NCBI GenBank assembly: GCA_020746995.1
Contig: JAGPXD010000003.1
Location: forward strand, 5,456,001 to 5,520,000
Length of the DNA stretch: 64,000 nucleotides
Direction of reading: 5' to 3'
From: Plectosphaerella cucumerina
Taxonomy: Eukaryota; Ascomycota; Sordariomycetes; Glomerellales; Plectosphaerellaceae
Below are positions 31,821 to 44,224 of the stretch, piece after piece; the first letter of the stretch is position 1; every line of letters begins with the position of its first letter. The notes under the pieces were generated by a model, which saw only the letters and a list, made by a program, of their open reading frames with translations, had not been told where the DNA came from and searched no databases. The translations under genes and the position numbers were made by a program.

Positions 31821-32772
31821 CTAACTCGCCATCCACTGCCCGCCGTTGGCACTGACCAGGCATCCCGTCATCCAGCCGCTCTCCGGCGAGCAGATCATGC
31901 CGACAATACCGGCAATCTCCTCCGCGTAACCCGCACGTCCGCCGTACTTCTCAGCCATCTCCTTCTGCTCATCCGAGTCCCAGTCCCGGATGCCGCTCAG
32001 CGGCGTCAGAGGGTACCACATGGAGATGGCCTGCTTGGCCGCGTCGGGAGCCCCGCGCAGCATGTCGGTCATGGTCGAGCTCGGGTTGCAGGCGTTGACG
32101 GTGCAGTGCTCCTTGAGCTCGCGCGCCCACGTCCGCGTCATGGCCTCGAGAGCGCCCTTGCTGCCGCCGTAGAGAGTCAGGTACTCGAGACCGACCTTGG
32201 AACCCACGCTGGAGATGTTGACGATGCGTCCTGACCGGTCATCAGGGAGCAGAGGGCGCACAGCCTGCGTCAGAAGGATGGGACCGAGGACGTTGACGGA
32301 GTAGACCTTGTGGAAGTCCTCCACGGTCACGGCCTCAAGAGGGACGGCGTGGAAGAGGGCGGCGCAGTTGATGAGGATATCGACCTGAGGACCACCACGC
32401 TTGGTGTTGGGCGGCAGGGACGTCTTGACGGTCTCGACAATCTTGGCACAGCCCTCGGCCGTAGTGAAGTCGGCCCGCACGGGGACGGCCTTGACCTTGT
32501 GGACCTCAGCGAGCTTCGCGGCCAGAGCGGCGGCAGGCTCATCAGAAGCCTCGGTCAGGTAGACGAGGACGACGTTGGCGCCCTTGGAGGCGAGGTTCTG
32601 GGCGATGGACGCACCGATGCCTGGGCGAGTCAGCGATCAGTAAGACTTCCCGTCACGAGTCAGCGGGAAGCAACTCACTCCTCGCACCACCAGTGATAAC
32701 AGCAGTCTTGCCCTCATGGACCCGATAGGGCGGGGCCTGGGTGATGGGGACGACAATCTCAGAGGCGGTCAT
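31821..32772 (-). CDS. Short-chain dehydrogenase/reductase
   Basis: Two exons, 32772-32679 and 32620-31821, 58-nt intron; 297 aa. The Rossmann nucleotide loop is 'AVITGGARSIGASIAQNLA' (TGxxxxIG form), completed only after splicing. The NAG-equivalent is 'LINCAALFHAVP', and the catalytic Ser-Tyr-Lys are in 'GRIVNISSVGSK' and 'LTLYGGSKGALEAMTR'. The C-terminus ends 'GWMTGCLVSANGGQWM', the typical SDR 'TG..ldvdGG' close. It is a classical 3-oxoacyl-ACP reductase-like SDR, most likely NADP(H)-dependent; the substrate is unknown. It is divergent from the PTH11-like gene with 1.2 kb between, so a functional link is uncertain. Confidence 0.93.
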
Positions 32773-34016
32773 GGTTGTATTTGGAGCCGTGGGCGGGATA
32801 CTGCAAGAATCGATGTGTAAGGATGAGCAAAAGATGTCCGGGAACCCTCAAAAACACCCACTCGTGCCGTGCCGCCTGGTTCTGGGGATAAGCTAGCAGA
32901 TATGACAACGGTGAAAAGATAGGGGCCCGACGTGAAAGCCGAGACACGCCCATGTCGCCTCCACAGCGATGCCTCGCACTTGACAACCCCGCCGGGAAAC
33001 TGACAAGCCCCAATGACCTAGACTGAATCTAGATTTTCACCGTAGAGATCGGCGGTTCTGAAGGAGCGCGTAGCATCGCCAGCGGGCTGCACTCCGCCCT
33101 TGACGTTCCACCTCAGCGGAGCCTTTCTCGGCCAACCCTGGGCAATGGATACTTCGAGCTGGATGTGGGGATAACCTGAAGCACTCAATTCAGCGCTGCC
33201 CCTTGTTAGCGCGGTACGCCAGGCAAGTACCGTACCCATTTCCGTGCAGTGTAAGTGCCGGGGTGCCGGCCAACTTTTGACGACCACTTGGTGTTGGCCT
33301 GTTCTACTCGTACGCATGGTCGCAAGATATTTCATTACCTTTGCAAGAAGTTTGCAGTATTAGAGGGCATCTGGTGTGTTTTCGGTGGTTTGCTTCTGAC
33401 AACTTAGCCTCTGTAATGGCTGCACGTCCTCGGAGAATTGCTGTGCCCCGTTCCCTCGAGTCGTGCTGGACGCTCTCGAGGGAAAGGAGCCACTCCCTAC
33501 CCCTCCGACCCTTGCTCGGAAGGAACTCCGCATGCATCATGACGAGTCGAAGCAACGCAGCAACAGGTGGACCCTACGTCAAATCTGTCTGCATCAAGCA
33601 CCTATCAACCCCTCTCCTGGAGCCTGTATCCTAGCTGGCGGGTCAATTCTTCAGCGTCCAAAACGGCTGGCTGCAACTCTGCAGACATCCACATCTGGCA
33701 CCCGGGTGGGCGATGGACACTCTCCGCTTGGGCTCGGATCGCAGGACCCGTCGATGGCAGGGGGAAAGATCCTGCTTCTTATGCCGCGCCGCTACGATGC
33801 GACATGGGACCGTTGTCGTCGAACAAGATGCCGGTTTTACTCGTATACGCGGCTGGGTGCACGGTTCTCTCCTGTCGATCCGAATCGGACTCTTTTCAGA
33901 TATCATCGAGTCTTTTTACGTCCTGCATGCCTCTCAAAACTGCCGCTAACGGACTTTCTTGAGCCACGAATTTCCAAATTGTCTGCCCAGACTCTAGCAG
34001 CAATATCAAAGTCAAC
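32773..34016. other. Intergenic, divergent promoters
   Basis: 1.2 kb between SDR and PTH11-like genes. Several overlapping frames, the longest 203 codons at 33463-34074, have no motif and overlap the next gene's start out of frame. Nothing recognised. Confidence 0.6.
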
Positions 34017-35377
34017 ATGTCGACAGTCGACCCGAACCAGCGATACGTCGAGTCCCTCCAGGGCACAGGCTTGAGTCTGTTTGTCGTGTCGATAGTGGGT
34101 GCAGTTGTGTCCACGATTGTTGTTGGATTGCGGACCTTCGTTCGAATCCAGGGACGTTCCTTCAGCCTTGACGATGGCTTGATGCTTGGTGGTCTTGTAA
34201 GTTACTCGATGCATTTCCTCGCCAAGGCCCCCTTAATACACCGAAAGACTGTTGGTTGTGCAGGCAATCGATACGACCCCTTAGTTGACTCTGTTTCTAG
34301 GTCGTTTACATTATCGACGTCGCACTCGCTTGCGTCGGTGCTCTCTCTGGCCTCGGCACACGCAACGCGGACATGAGCCCGATTATGATGATGGAGTCCA
34401 TGAAGTATCTGATGATCTGGATGATGCTATACGTCATTGGGCTCTGTCTCGTCAAGTCATCCATCTGCTTCACCACACTTCGCATCGCTACCACTATGCC
34501 CACGCTGCGGATGGCAGTCTACGTCCTTCTGGGCTTGACAGTCGCAACTTTCGTTACAACATTTATCGGCATTCTGCTGCTTTGCCGCCCCGTCGAAGCC
34601 AACTGGGACCAAAGCATCATTCTCGAGGGCAGGGGCGAATGTTCCCCCATGAGCGCCATGCTGGGGTTGTCGTATACCTCGACCGCGAGCACCATCGCCA
34701 CGGACCTTGCATGCGCCGTGCTTCCGGCCATTATTCTCTGGAGAACCCAGATGAAGCTTTCCACAAAGGTCGTGGTCTCTACAATCTTGTCTTTCGGTTC
34801 CTTGTAAGTCCATCGCCGCTTTCTTTCTCGCAACAACGGCTGATCATCTGCATCGCAGCGCCTCCATCTCGACCATGATCCGCACTCCCTACATCGACCA
34901 TTACAACCGGCCCACGGAAGACCTGGCCTGTAGGTTTCGCTACCTCCGAGAAACTACCTATATCTCAATTTACTGATCCCTTCGCCAGTCCACATCGCCA
35001 ACATCCCTCTCTGGTCCAACATCGAGACCGCCGTCGGCCTGATCGCCGGCTCCCTCCCCGCGTTGCGACAGCTTGTCATGCGCCGCCACAGCAGCACGAA
35101 AGCAACAGGCAACAGCGGTACTGATAACACCCGCGGCCTCAATCCCGCCGCGTCCGCCGGTCTCGTTACCATCGGTGGCTCAGGTGCTGCTATCCGTTCC
35201 AAGGACCGCAAGGCCCTGAAGTCTGTCTACGACATCGATGAGGCTGAAGAAGGCGACTGGACCCGTCTTGACGAGGATAACAATTCGGATAAGGAGAGCA
35301 CGGTGCCCATTCGAGGTATTCGGAAGGACACGACGTTCGAGATGTCGGCTCTGCCTGTCAAAGGGGGCGGACAGTGA
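34017..35377 (+). CDS. PTH11-like/fungal rhodopsin-domain integral membrane protein
   Basis: Four exons, 34017-34196, 34301-34803, 34859-34929 and 34989-35377; 380 aa. Seven hydrophobic segments: 'LSLFVVSIVGAVVSTIVVGL' first, then around 'VVYIIDVALACVGAL', 'YLMIWMMLYVIGLCLVK', 'VYVLLGLTVATFVTTF' and others. The signature 'RTFVRIQGRSFSLDDGLML' after TM1 and 'KSSICFTTLRI' are typical of the fungal rhodopsin-like domain of PTH11/SAT4-type proteins. The C-terminal 110 residues are a polar Ser/Asp-rich cytosolic tail. Family members are putative fungus-specific receptors, with roles in surface sensing in plant-associated fungi; ligand unknown. Its 3' end lies 211 bp from that of the NLR gene (convergent). 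Confidence 0.9.
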
Positions 35378-35588
35378 AGTGGAGGTTGCAACATGCGTTC
35401 CCCTGAATTTTCTCGCCAATCGGCTCGATTGCGACCAGCTTGGAGGCCGCGATATGGTGGTTAAGCTCAAACCACATCCACTGCTTGCGGATCGCTCCGG
35501 TGGCAGTGATGTCAACTGCAAAATCCTTACTCTCGACTTCATCTGGGAGTCTCTGCAGAACAATCTTTCTATCAAGACCTACGGCCCC

Positions 35589-38500
35589 TCATATTTGATG
35601 CGTGTCCAATGGAACCTTCTCCATCTCGACATTCTCGTGTTTACATCGGAATCCCCGCGTGAAGCAGTCGTCGCAAACGCAAACATGGTTCAGGCTTTTT
35701 TCGCCATCGTGGCAGAAGTAAGCCTCGTCGCCCACAATCGTCAGAGTGCAGGCGTCGCACATTCTCCTATTCATGTCGAATATGACCACCTCGCCATCTG
35801 GATCCGTGTCGTCGATGGGAGATTCGACATATCGATCAACAGCCTGGACAATGTCGGCATTGCTACTGCGGCGCGCCCACCACGCCAGGCTCCTGCCTAA
35901 CCATCTCTGCTGCTTGGAGGAGTACGTGTCCTTCAGCATCAGCTGCTCCGCAGTCAGGAGATGGCCATTTGCCACGGCCGCAAACAGAGGTGTGATACCC
36001 CACCATGTACAGGCGGTAGGGTCAGCGTTGGCTTCGAACAGCAGGAACTTGACGACTTCTGTATGCCCGCGTCTCGCCGCTACCGTGAGGCAGGTTTCGC
36101 CCACGCAGGCGGTGTAGTCCAAGTAAGCTGGACAGTGTTGAAGGAGTATCTTGACAGTACCGAGTTGGCCGTGGATGGCAGCTGCCATGAGTGGCGATCT
36201 TACGTCCTCTCTCATCGTTGCTCCCAGCTTGAGCAGCAGGCTCACCATGGCCTCGCGGCCTTCGCTAGCAGCCCGCAGGAGTGGCGTGTCTCCCCGCTTG
36301 TTGACGATGACGTCCATGTCGGCGCCATTCTCGACCAACAGTTGAACCATGTCCAGCAAGTCGTCGTTGACGGCGCTAGCCAATGGCGAGCCTCTGCCGT
36401 TTCCACTCTTCAGCTTCAGATCAGCACCTCTGCGGACCAGAAGCTTTACCAAGTCCCAGTTGGCGTGGTCGCATGCGGAGACAATCGGGGAGCGGCCCGT
36501 CTTGTCGCATTGATTGATGTCGGCATCTCTGTCGAGCAAGAGCTCGACAATGTCCAGGTGACCGCCTTCAGCTGCACAGCGAAGCGCACCCATTGTACCC
36601 TCTTTTGGCACGCGATATTCGGCGCCGAGTTCAATCAGTTTCAAGACACAGCCGTGGTGCCCTCGGAGTGCTGCCAGTGATATTGCAGGGAATTCGTCGT
36701 TGTCGAGGACGTCCACTGCAGCCCCCTTGTCGACCAGAAAAGCCACCATGTCAGTCCAGCCAAACGAGGCTGCAGCGCACAAAGGCGGCACTCCGTTGTC
36801 GTCATTGTTATGCATATCTGCCCCCTTCTCGATCAGGAATTCGGCAACTTCTAAGTGCCCATGTATCGCAGCTATTCGGAGAGGCGTCAATTTGGTCGCA
36901 TAATCCAATTTGGCTGCAGGTATCGTCCTGGCCTCTAGATTGGCACCAGAAGCATGGAGTAGCTTGACGATCTCGAGGCTGTCAGCTCTCGCGGCAAAAT
37001 GAAGAGGAGTCCATGAGTTGCTGGAAAGGGGTTCCGGTATGTTCGGATCGGCACCGGCTTCGAGAAGTAGCCGTACGACCTCTGGATCGCCGACCTCCAC
37101 GGCATTGGTGAGCGGGGTGCCAGTGGTCGCTTTGGGGAGTACCGCGTTGACGTCCGGCTTACATCCGAGCAGAATCCGTACGACTTTGGGATTGCCGCGA
37201 CATGCTGCCACATTAAGCGCAGTATTGCCGTTTGGCGTCATGGTCCCAATGTTAGCTCCGTTGTCCACCATGGCCTGGATGAGAGCCGATTTCCCTTGGT
37301 AGCAAGCCATGAATAGTGGGCACCGGTCTTCGTCGATGTTGATTTCCGTTGCCGGGGACTCTCGGAGTCTCTGGAAGCAGACCTCGTCCAGGTCGTTCTG
37401 AAGGACGTAATACCCTGGGTCCGTAGGCTCCACGGGCTCAGGGTCCGCGCCGTACTCGACTCTTACTTGCTGGTACCAAGCCGTGTATGCGTGCCATTCT
37501 GGGCGGGACCCATAGACGAAGTCCATGATAATTCTCAGTGTCTCAACATCTTGGCTCAGAGTGGCGCCAGCCTTTGCGTGGGAAGGCCAATTCCAGTAGG
37601 CATACTCCTTGAAAGTCTGACGCGTCTTCTGGTTGCTGGACGAATGACATGCCCGGAGATACCAGAGGCACTGCCGTAGCAGGATGGTCTGCTGCTTTTG
37701 ATCAGTCGAGGCTCGTAGTGTGTCGATCACGGGAAAGTCGTCTATCGGCAGTTTGGAAAGCAGGAACTGCTTCACTGTGAAGTGCTGCAAATGTATGGTG
37801 CGCTTTTCCAGGGAAGGATCGGAGGGATCTTCCCGAATCTCGAGAAAGGAGCCACAAATATCGAGCAGCTCACTCTGAACAAATTCCTCGCTGATGTCGT
37901 CGGGAAGTTCTTCCACTGGGAAAGTCTCTGATGTTGTATCAATGAGGGCTGCTTCTGCAATTTCCCCGAGTGTCAGCGGGCGCACAGCGAATGCGGCCCA
38001 GCGGAGGATGGTGGCGGCACGGACAAACCCGTCACTCCGAGAGAGAGAAGCCCACGCTCTTTCGTAGATCTTGTCGAGCCCATTTGGAGCTTTGTCGAGA
38101 GTTCTCTGTAGTTGTTGGAGGTTCTTCCAGGATTTAAGTGTCGGCTCTTGCAGTTTCAGCCACAGGAACTGCCCCTCGCAACGTTCTGACATGCTTTGGG
38201 CCAGACTTTCCTTCAGCTGGGAGTCTTTCTTGGGTAGCTTTTCATTGACAATGGCGAGGGAGTATGCGGCTGTGTCGGCCTCGACATCCTCTGTTGCAAC
38301 CTGATACTCGGTGATGTTGCTGACGGGCTCCGTGCACCGTAGGACTTGTCGGATTTCTGCCTCGTCGCGACTCACAACTAGTATGCGGAGGCTTGGATGG
38401 AGCAAGGACAGCAAGTCGTTAAGGAATCGTGGAATGGATGCAAAGTTGTCTGCCGATGTAGAGCACTCGTCGAGACCATCAACAACAAGAAAGAGTCGAG

Positions 38501-39612
38501 GGATTTCCGTGCTTGCCCTTCGTAAAAGCTCGACAATCATGGAACGAGATGCCTCTTGGCCTTCATCCTCTGCTTGGGCTTGGCTGACCAAGGCATAGAC
38601 AGCAGGCGAGATGGCCAGCTGGGAAAGCCAACCTCGCATGATTGTGTAAGGATCGCTCCGGCTTGCATGCTCGCCAGAGTAGAAAACATGAGCGACAACC
38701 CGTTTTGAGCCATCAGCTAGGTCCTCGAGCAGGTGTTCGACAATGCGAGAGGACAGAACAGTCTTTCCAAAGCCAGGGCCCCCGTGGATCCAAAGCAGGC
38801 CAGGGATACCGATGGCCTGATCGACAGAAGACCACTGAGCGAAAGCAGTCCGATTCAGGATCCAATCGCAGGTTCCAGGTATCCTCTTGTTGCAGGCATC
38901 CTTGAATCGCTCTTTGCTGTCAGAAGGAGTGTCGCCCAGGATCCACGCGTAAACTGCCCTCCGCTTTTCCGCTTCACCAGTCGGCTTGGGCTTGCTGGAC
39001 CAATGCTGCAAGTCAACGAGAAGAGGAGTAGGGTAAGCAATGCCAACCTTGGAAATCAGCCAAAACTTGGCGTATCTCCTCAATCCATGCCGTGCTCATG
39101 AGCGGGTCATCCCCGGTTTCCTTCAGATTGTTCTGCGTCGGCGGCACCAGGTTATGCAACTGATCGAGCAGAGCCCCAAGTAAAGCGATTTGGTTTGCTC
39201 TGTTTCCTTTGCCACCGAGAGCCCATGAGAGCTTCTGCCTCGTCGAGCCCAAGGGTCTTTCAGGGCTTGAAACCGCGTCAAGCTCTGCCGTCTTCCGCGC
39301 TGAGAGGGATGACGAAGTGCCGCCGCCGTCTTCGATCACCTTTCGAATGATGTTCAAGATGTCCTCGACCAGCTTTCTCGTATCGGAGTCGTCGAGACGG
39401 CCGTGATGGCCGTGCTCAAGCTGTCCACGTATGAGTCCGACGTTTCGACCCCATTCTTCGAGGCGCAGCTTGTGGCCGTCAAATTGCACACGGAGAGCCT
39501 CCGAATCGAAGGCGTATGACTTGTAGGCCTTGGCTCGATCGATGGCGTCGAGGCAGGCTGTGAAAAGGCCTGCAAGGCCGATGACGCCAATGCCCAGGCC
39601 GACCGGCTCCAT
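35589..39612 (-). CDS. NLR-type protein: HeLo domain, NACHT, about 14 ankyrin repeats, C-terminal zinc finger
   Basis: Two exons, 39612-39067 and 39005-35589, joined by a 61-nt intron (GTTTTG to TTGCAG) that is the frame-consistent choice; 1320 aa. Residues 1-180 are a HeLo domain ('MEPVGLGIGVIGLAGLFTAC'), the membrane-active death-inducing fold of HET-S. NACHT follows with P-loop 'GGPGFGKT' (257-264) and Walker B 'FLVVDGLDE' (to 362), then a winged-helix region ('WAAFAVRPLTLGEIAEA'). About 14 ankyrin repeats run from about 740 to 1240. The last 60 residues hold a ZZ-like zinc finger ('CDACTLTI', 'CVCDDCFTRGFRCKHE'). By family knowledge it is an intracellular receptor whose repeats sense non-self and whose HeLo domain executes cell death. 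The weak donor leaves the junction somewhat uncertain. Confidence 0.88.
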
Positions 39613-39880
39613 GATGAGCGGTTCTGAAGATGAACATTGCAGCAAAGGTCGATTCCATGTCCTCCAGCTGACACTGGAGAGGGCAAGCTGAAAAGCGGGG
39701 CAATCTCGCTGTATCCGGATACAGCGATGAACAGCCCGATATCCCGATGCCGCTCCTCGAGTTCTGATGCATGCTTCTATCCGAGCTTACCCCGCGATGC
39801 CCCGCCATCAGAGTTTCAACGTCCCAAGTGCCGTCTGTTGACTCCAAATTTGACGACTTCATCGACAAACCCAAGCGAAG

Positions 39881-41557
39881 ATGGCTGGTACGTCGACGGA
39901 TTCTTCCTTCGGCCCGACCACACTAACAAATAAGTTCCTTACAACACCTCCGACCAGACGTCGTTCGCCTCGACCTCCGCACGGGAGCGCTGGCCGGTCA
40001 TCATTGTACGCCTTTTCTCGAACTCCTACGAAGCACCCGCACAGGTCCGCCGCTGACGCCCACGTAGACCCAGGCCATCGACGACGTCTACCGCACCATC
40101 ACACAGGTTGATGACAAGGAGAAAGAGACCGAGGGCAAGCAGATTGTGGAGAAGATCTCCAAGCTGAAGTACGAGGTTCAGCATGATCGCGCCCTGACGT
40201 AAGTGCCCCTGCTGTACGATCGCTTCGACCATGCAGGCAAACCACTGACAACTCGATTGACAGGCCGATTGACGATGATGGCTACCCCGACGTGAAGCTC
40301 TACAACGAACGGCTCCAGGAGCTTGGAGCTCCGACCTGGCTGAACTGCCCCTGGCTCTACTCCGAATGCTACCTCTACAGGTGAGCCGCTCTGTCCCCGT
40401 ACGTCTCAACACCCGCTCAACTCGCACGATAGGCGCATCAGCTCGTACTTTGCCCTGTCCACGCACTGGAAGTCCTACGATATCTTCCGCCGTCAGAAGA
40501 TCAAGACTTTCCGGTCGTCGCGTCCGGCCGTGTTCGAGCTCGCCGGCCGCTACAGGGAGCTCGTCGGACAGCTCCGTGCCGACAAGAATGCCAGCCATGA
40601 TGAGGAAGCTGAGAAGCTCTTGTTCACCGAGATGTGCGAAATTTGCCTTTGGGGCAATGCGACCGACCTTTCGCTCCTGACGAGCCTTACCTACGAGGAC
40701 ATCCAGAAGCTGCAGGGTTCCGAGGCCCGCAAGGCGTCCGAGAAGAACATCCTCGTCAACGACCTCCCCGAGGCGTACAAGGTGCTGAAAGCGGCGCAGA
40801 CTGCGGGCAAGAAGGAGCGCAGGGTCGACATTGTTCTTGACAACGCTGGCTTCGAGCTCTACGTCGACCTCATCCTGGCTGGCTACCTGCTCTCCTCCGG
40901 CCTGGCCACGCATATTGTGCTGCACCCCAAGTCGATTCCTTGGTTCGTCTCGGACGTCCTGCCGAGTGACTTTGCGCAGCTTCTGGGCGCCATCGCCAGG
41001 CCCAAGAACTTCTACGAGACCCCGTCTGAAGAGGAACAGCTTCAGGAGACGGTTCCTGCGCCTGTTCCCGAGGCTGACCAGGACAATCTGGCCTTCCTCT
41101 TCCAGGAGTGGAGCCAGTTCCACGCCGAGGGCCAGCTGATCCTCCGTCCCAACAGGTACTGGACGCACCCGGACAGCTTCTGGACGCTTCCCGAGGCCAA
41201 GGAGCTGCACGAGGACCTGAAGGAGAGCGAGCTCGTCATCTTCAAGGGAGACCTGAACTACCGCAAGCTGACCAACGATGTGAGTAAACTTCTGGTTGAG
41301 AAAAAGGCAGTGCTGACTGGTTCTAGGCCGCTTGGGACCCGACGACCCCATTCACGGAGTCGCTGCAGAGCCTTGGCCCCGGTTCGGGTGTCAATGTGCT
41401 CGCGCTGCGGACGTGCAAGGCTGACGTTGTGGTCGGCCTCCCCGCGGGCAAGGACGAGGAGCTGCGCGCAATGGAGGGCGGCGGTGGCGATTCGGGGGCG
41501 AGGAAGTGGGCATGGAGCGGCAAGTGGGCGGTGGTGTCGTACTCTGGTGGTAAATAA
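39881..41557 (+). CDS. Damage-control phosphatase, DUF89/ARMT1 family
   Basis: Six exons: 39881-39887 (7 nt), 39935-40005, 40068-40198, 40264-40380, 40433-41279 and 41327-41557; 467 aa. The helical N-terminal part reads 'ARERWPVIITQAIDDVYRT' after splicing. The phosphatase core shows the metal-binding 'IVLDNAGFELYVDLILAGYL', 'HPKSIPWFVSDVLPSDF', 'RPNRYWTHPDSFW' and 'FKGDLNYRKLTND', with the Asp/Asn residues of the family. Yeast and human relatives (YMR027W, ARMT1) dephosphorylate fructose-1-phosphate and related sugar phosphates; protein carboxyl methylation has also been claimed for human ARMT1. It is divergent from the NLR gene (268 bp between starts). The tiny first exon makes the true N-terminus easy to miss. 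Confidence 0.93.
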
Positions 41558-41855
41558 GAGTGAGGCACAAGACGAGGTGTACGCGAATAGACATGCTGAG
41601 CGATCCATCCGAATGTGCAAAGACCAAGATTCATTGTATACTTGTCAAGTGTAAATACATGCTGTCTATGAAACGCCGGCAAACACCGGCTGCAGCGGAG
41701 AAACACAACTAGACTAGGCGTATGCGTTTATGAGATGGCAGCGGGGTAGATGCCCTCGTCTCTTTAGGGCTGCTGCTGGTTCCTGAAGGAGACCTCTCAT
41801 GTATTAGATGTCGACAATGTATTATGTGAGGAGAGATTCGAGGCGTAAACCGCCA

Positions 41856-44224
41856 CTAGGTAAGCGCCCATGTCTCGGGCGTCCAGGTCTCGGTGCTGAA
41901 ATCAGGCCAGTACAATCCTTGGGAGTAGTCATCGTAGACGGAACCCTCGAGGAACTTGAGGTCCAGGGCGGGCTGGGCCAGCAGCTCCTGTAGCGACGGC
42001 TCGGCGAGGGCCATGCCGGCGGTGGTGGTGCGGTTGGGGAAGGGCAGAGGCGGGATGGGCCCGGCAAAGGCCATGCCGTCTGAAGGCCCGTAGGTCGGGG
42101 TGTCGATGCCGCCTGTGCGCTTGGCGTGGACGTTGACGAGGAGGGCCTTAATGGCGTTGACGTGGTGGCAGAACTCGTGGGCGGCGAAGTTGCCGGCTTC
42201 GCGTAGCTGCTCGAGGAAACGGGCGGCTTCTTCAAATGATTCACGGTCGCCTCTGCTCTCGTTCGTCTCGAGCAGGCTGGAGACGGCGAGAACAGTGAGA
42301 GAGGAGAAGAGGTATTGAGTGTAGAAGTAGTCGAATGTCGCGAAGGAACCGTCGATCCAGCACTCGGTTAGAAGGCGGACGGAGTGGCGGGCGCAGCGGA
42401 TGCAGGTCTCGGAGAGGGTGATGGCGCTGGCGGGGACGTGGGAGTCGGAGACGGGCTGGGGCCAGGAGGACATGTGGCTCCGCAGGACGTGGAGGAGGAC
42501 GGGTCGGGTGGCGAGGATGGCGCACTGATTGAAGGAGAGGTGGAGTGGCACGGGCTTGGGAACGGACTCGGCGAAGCCCTGAGCGTCGACATGAAGATGG
42601 CCAGGAAGCTCCTCGACCCAGGCACGGAGGTCCTTGAGGGCCTGCTGGACGCGGGTGGACAGAGTCGTGCCCTGATTGCGACGGCTGTAGATGGAGCGGA
42701 TGACGCGGGTGATGACGCCAGCGAGGCGGAGGGAGGCGATGTAGTATTCCGCATCTGCAAAGTCGCCGGCCACAGCGGGATCGAGGGGCGGGTTGGAGGG
42801 GAGGTCAACGTCGATGTCGTCGTCCTGGATGGCTGGGGGATGGCCGAGCTTGGAGGCCCACATGCGGTCGAAGATGTAGGCGGTCCAGAAGACGCGGCGG
42901 CGGTGCTCGCGGACGGCGGGGTCGCTCAGCTGGGAGACGGGGATGTTGAGGTGGAGCCCCATGACTATGACCATGCGCATGGCGGTGCCGGAGAGGGCGT
43001 AGGCTGAGTAGCGGCGGTTGAGGGCGAGGGAGTAGAAGGACTGAGAAGTCAGACAGGGGTAAGGAGCAGGGGAGAGGGAGGGAGGCTTACTAGGATGAGA
43101 CGAATCTCGACAGACTCGACATTGGGCCGCTCATGCGAGTTACCCAGGATGCGGGCGGCCTTTGCAAAGTATGCCATGCCAGGAAAGTCCTTGTCCGAAG
43201 CTGATCGGGTGGAGTAGAGCTCCCCGACAGCGAAGAGGGCCCAGAACTTGCACCGCTGGATCGAGTCTCCCCAGGCCGGGTTGTGGATGCTCTGCTCGAG
43301 GTTCTCCATGACATCTGTGCGACGGACGACATGGTACGAGCGGCAGAGATACTTTAGAGAGACCTCGATGAGGAAGCGGCAGCGCGACGGGCTAGGCCAT
43401 TGGACGTCCGAATCGGCGAGGAGCATCAGTTGGCGGTCGGTGGCATAGTTGACGCGCGGGATGTGCTTGTGCTGAGGAGCGGCGGGGTCGGAGATTGCCT
43501 GGCGGAAGCGGGTTGCGAAGGCTGCGTCGGCGGCCTCGCCGATGAGGATGGGGGTGTCGAAGACGTTTGTGTTGACGAACCAGGGGCGCACGTCGAGGGT
43601 GACGTTGCGGGCGGCGTCGCCGCTGTCGATGCTGGGGCGGCGGGAGGAGGCGGCCGTGAAGGTGCGGAGGGGGTCGTTGAGGGAGGCCGAGGCGACGCAG
43701 GTGGTCGCGCTTGGAGCTGGGGGTTGGGAGACCGAGGGGGGTGACTGGGTCTTGAGGCGCTGGATCTCATCGAGGAGGCCATCGATGTAGCTGGGGAGGT
43801 CAGGGACATGTTCAGATGAGTGAGAGTGAGAGTGAGAGGGATGTACCTCTGAGTGACCTTGACCTGACGGTTGCGTCTGGGGTATGAGCACTCGGCGCCC
43901 TTGCCGGCCTGGCGGCAGTTCTGGCAAGGGTGGCCGCCGGAGCATTTCACCTTGCGCGAGTGACATCTTCGGCAGCTGGGACACGACACGGGGAACGTCA
44001 GCCGGGGGCCCGTGGAGGGGGTTGATCGGGGGGATTCCGGAAACTCACGCGGTGGGCTTGGTCTTCGGCTGGGGTCGGGACGTTCCGCTGGCAGAGGCGG
44101 GCGGGGTGGTCCCTCCTACCGAGTCGTCGGCGCCCGAGGCCGAGGGCGCGTCGGCATCGCTCGCCCTCGAGCTGATGGTTGTGCCGGATGTGGCAGCAGC
44201 ACGGTCGTCGTGGAATCCCGCCAT
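41856..44224 (-). CDS. Zn(II)2Cys6 transcription factor with fungal-specific TF domain
   Basis: Four exons, 44224-44049, 43975-43847, 43790-43091 and 43040-41856; 729 aa. The zinc cluster, interrupted by an intron just before its first Cys, reads 'CRRCHSRKVKCSGGHPCQNC' then 'RQAGKGAEC'. A coiled coil follows ('YIDGLLDEIQRLKTQ'). The fungal-specific middle homology region contains 'FWALFAVGELYSTR', 'GLHLNIPVSQLSDPAVREH' and 'RRRVFWTAYIFDRMWASKLG', then 'PPAIQDDDIDVDLP'. A Pro/Ser/Thr-rich, acidic tail could activate transcription. The gene is divergent from an MFS exporter with 1.48 kb of shared upstream DNA, a common regulator-exporter arrangement. Intron 2 (43791-43846) contains a GTGAGA microsatellite. 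Confidence 0.93.
43818..43840. repeat. Short GTGAGA microsatellite in an intron
   Basis: About 3.5 imperfect hexamer copies inside intron 2 of the Zn2Cys6 gene. No functional claim. Confidence 0.7.

Noticed and set aside
33463..34074. 203-codon frame upstream of the PTH11-like gene
   Set aside because: Overlaps the real start out of frame, with no recognisable domain and unbiased codons.
39006..39066. Frameshift between the HeLo and NACHT parts of the NLR, making it a pseudogene
   Set aside because: A 61-nt GT-AG segment joins the two parts in frame, so an intron is simpler, although its donor is weak.
40026..41351. 441-codon frame antisense to the ARMT1-like gene
   Set aside because: Overlaps five spliced exons with clear family motifs on the plus strand.
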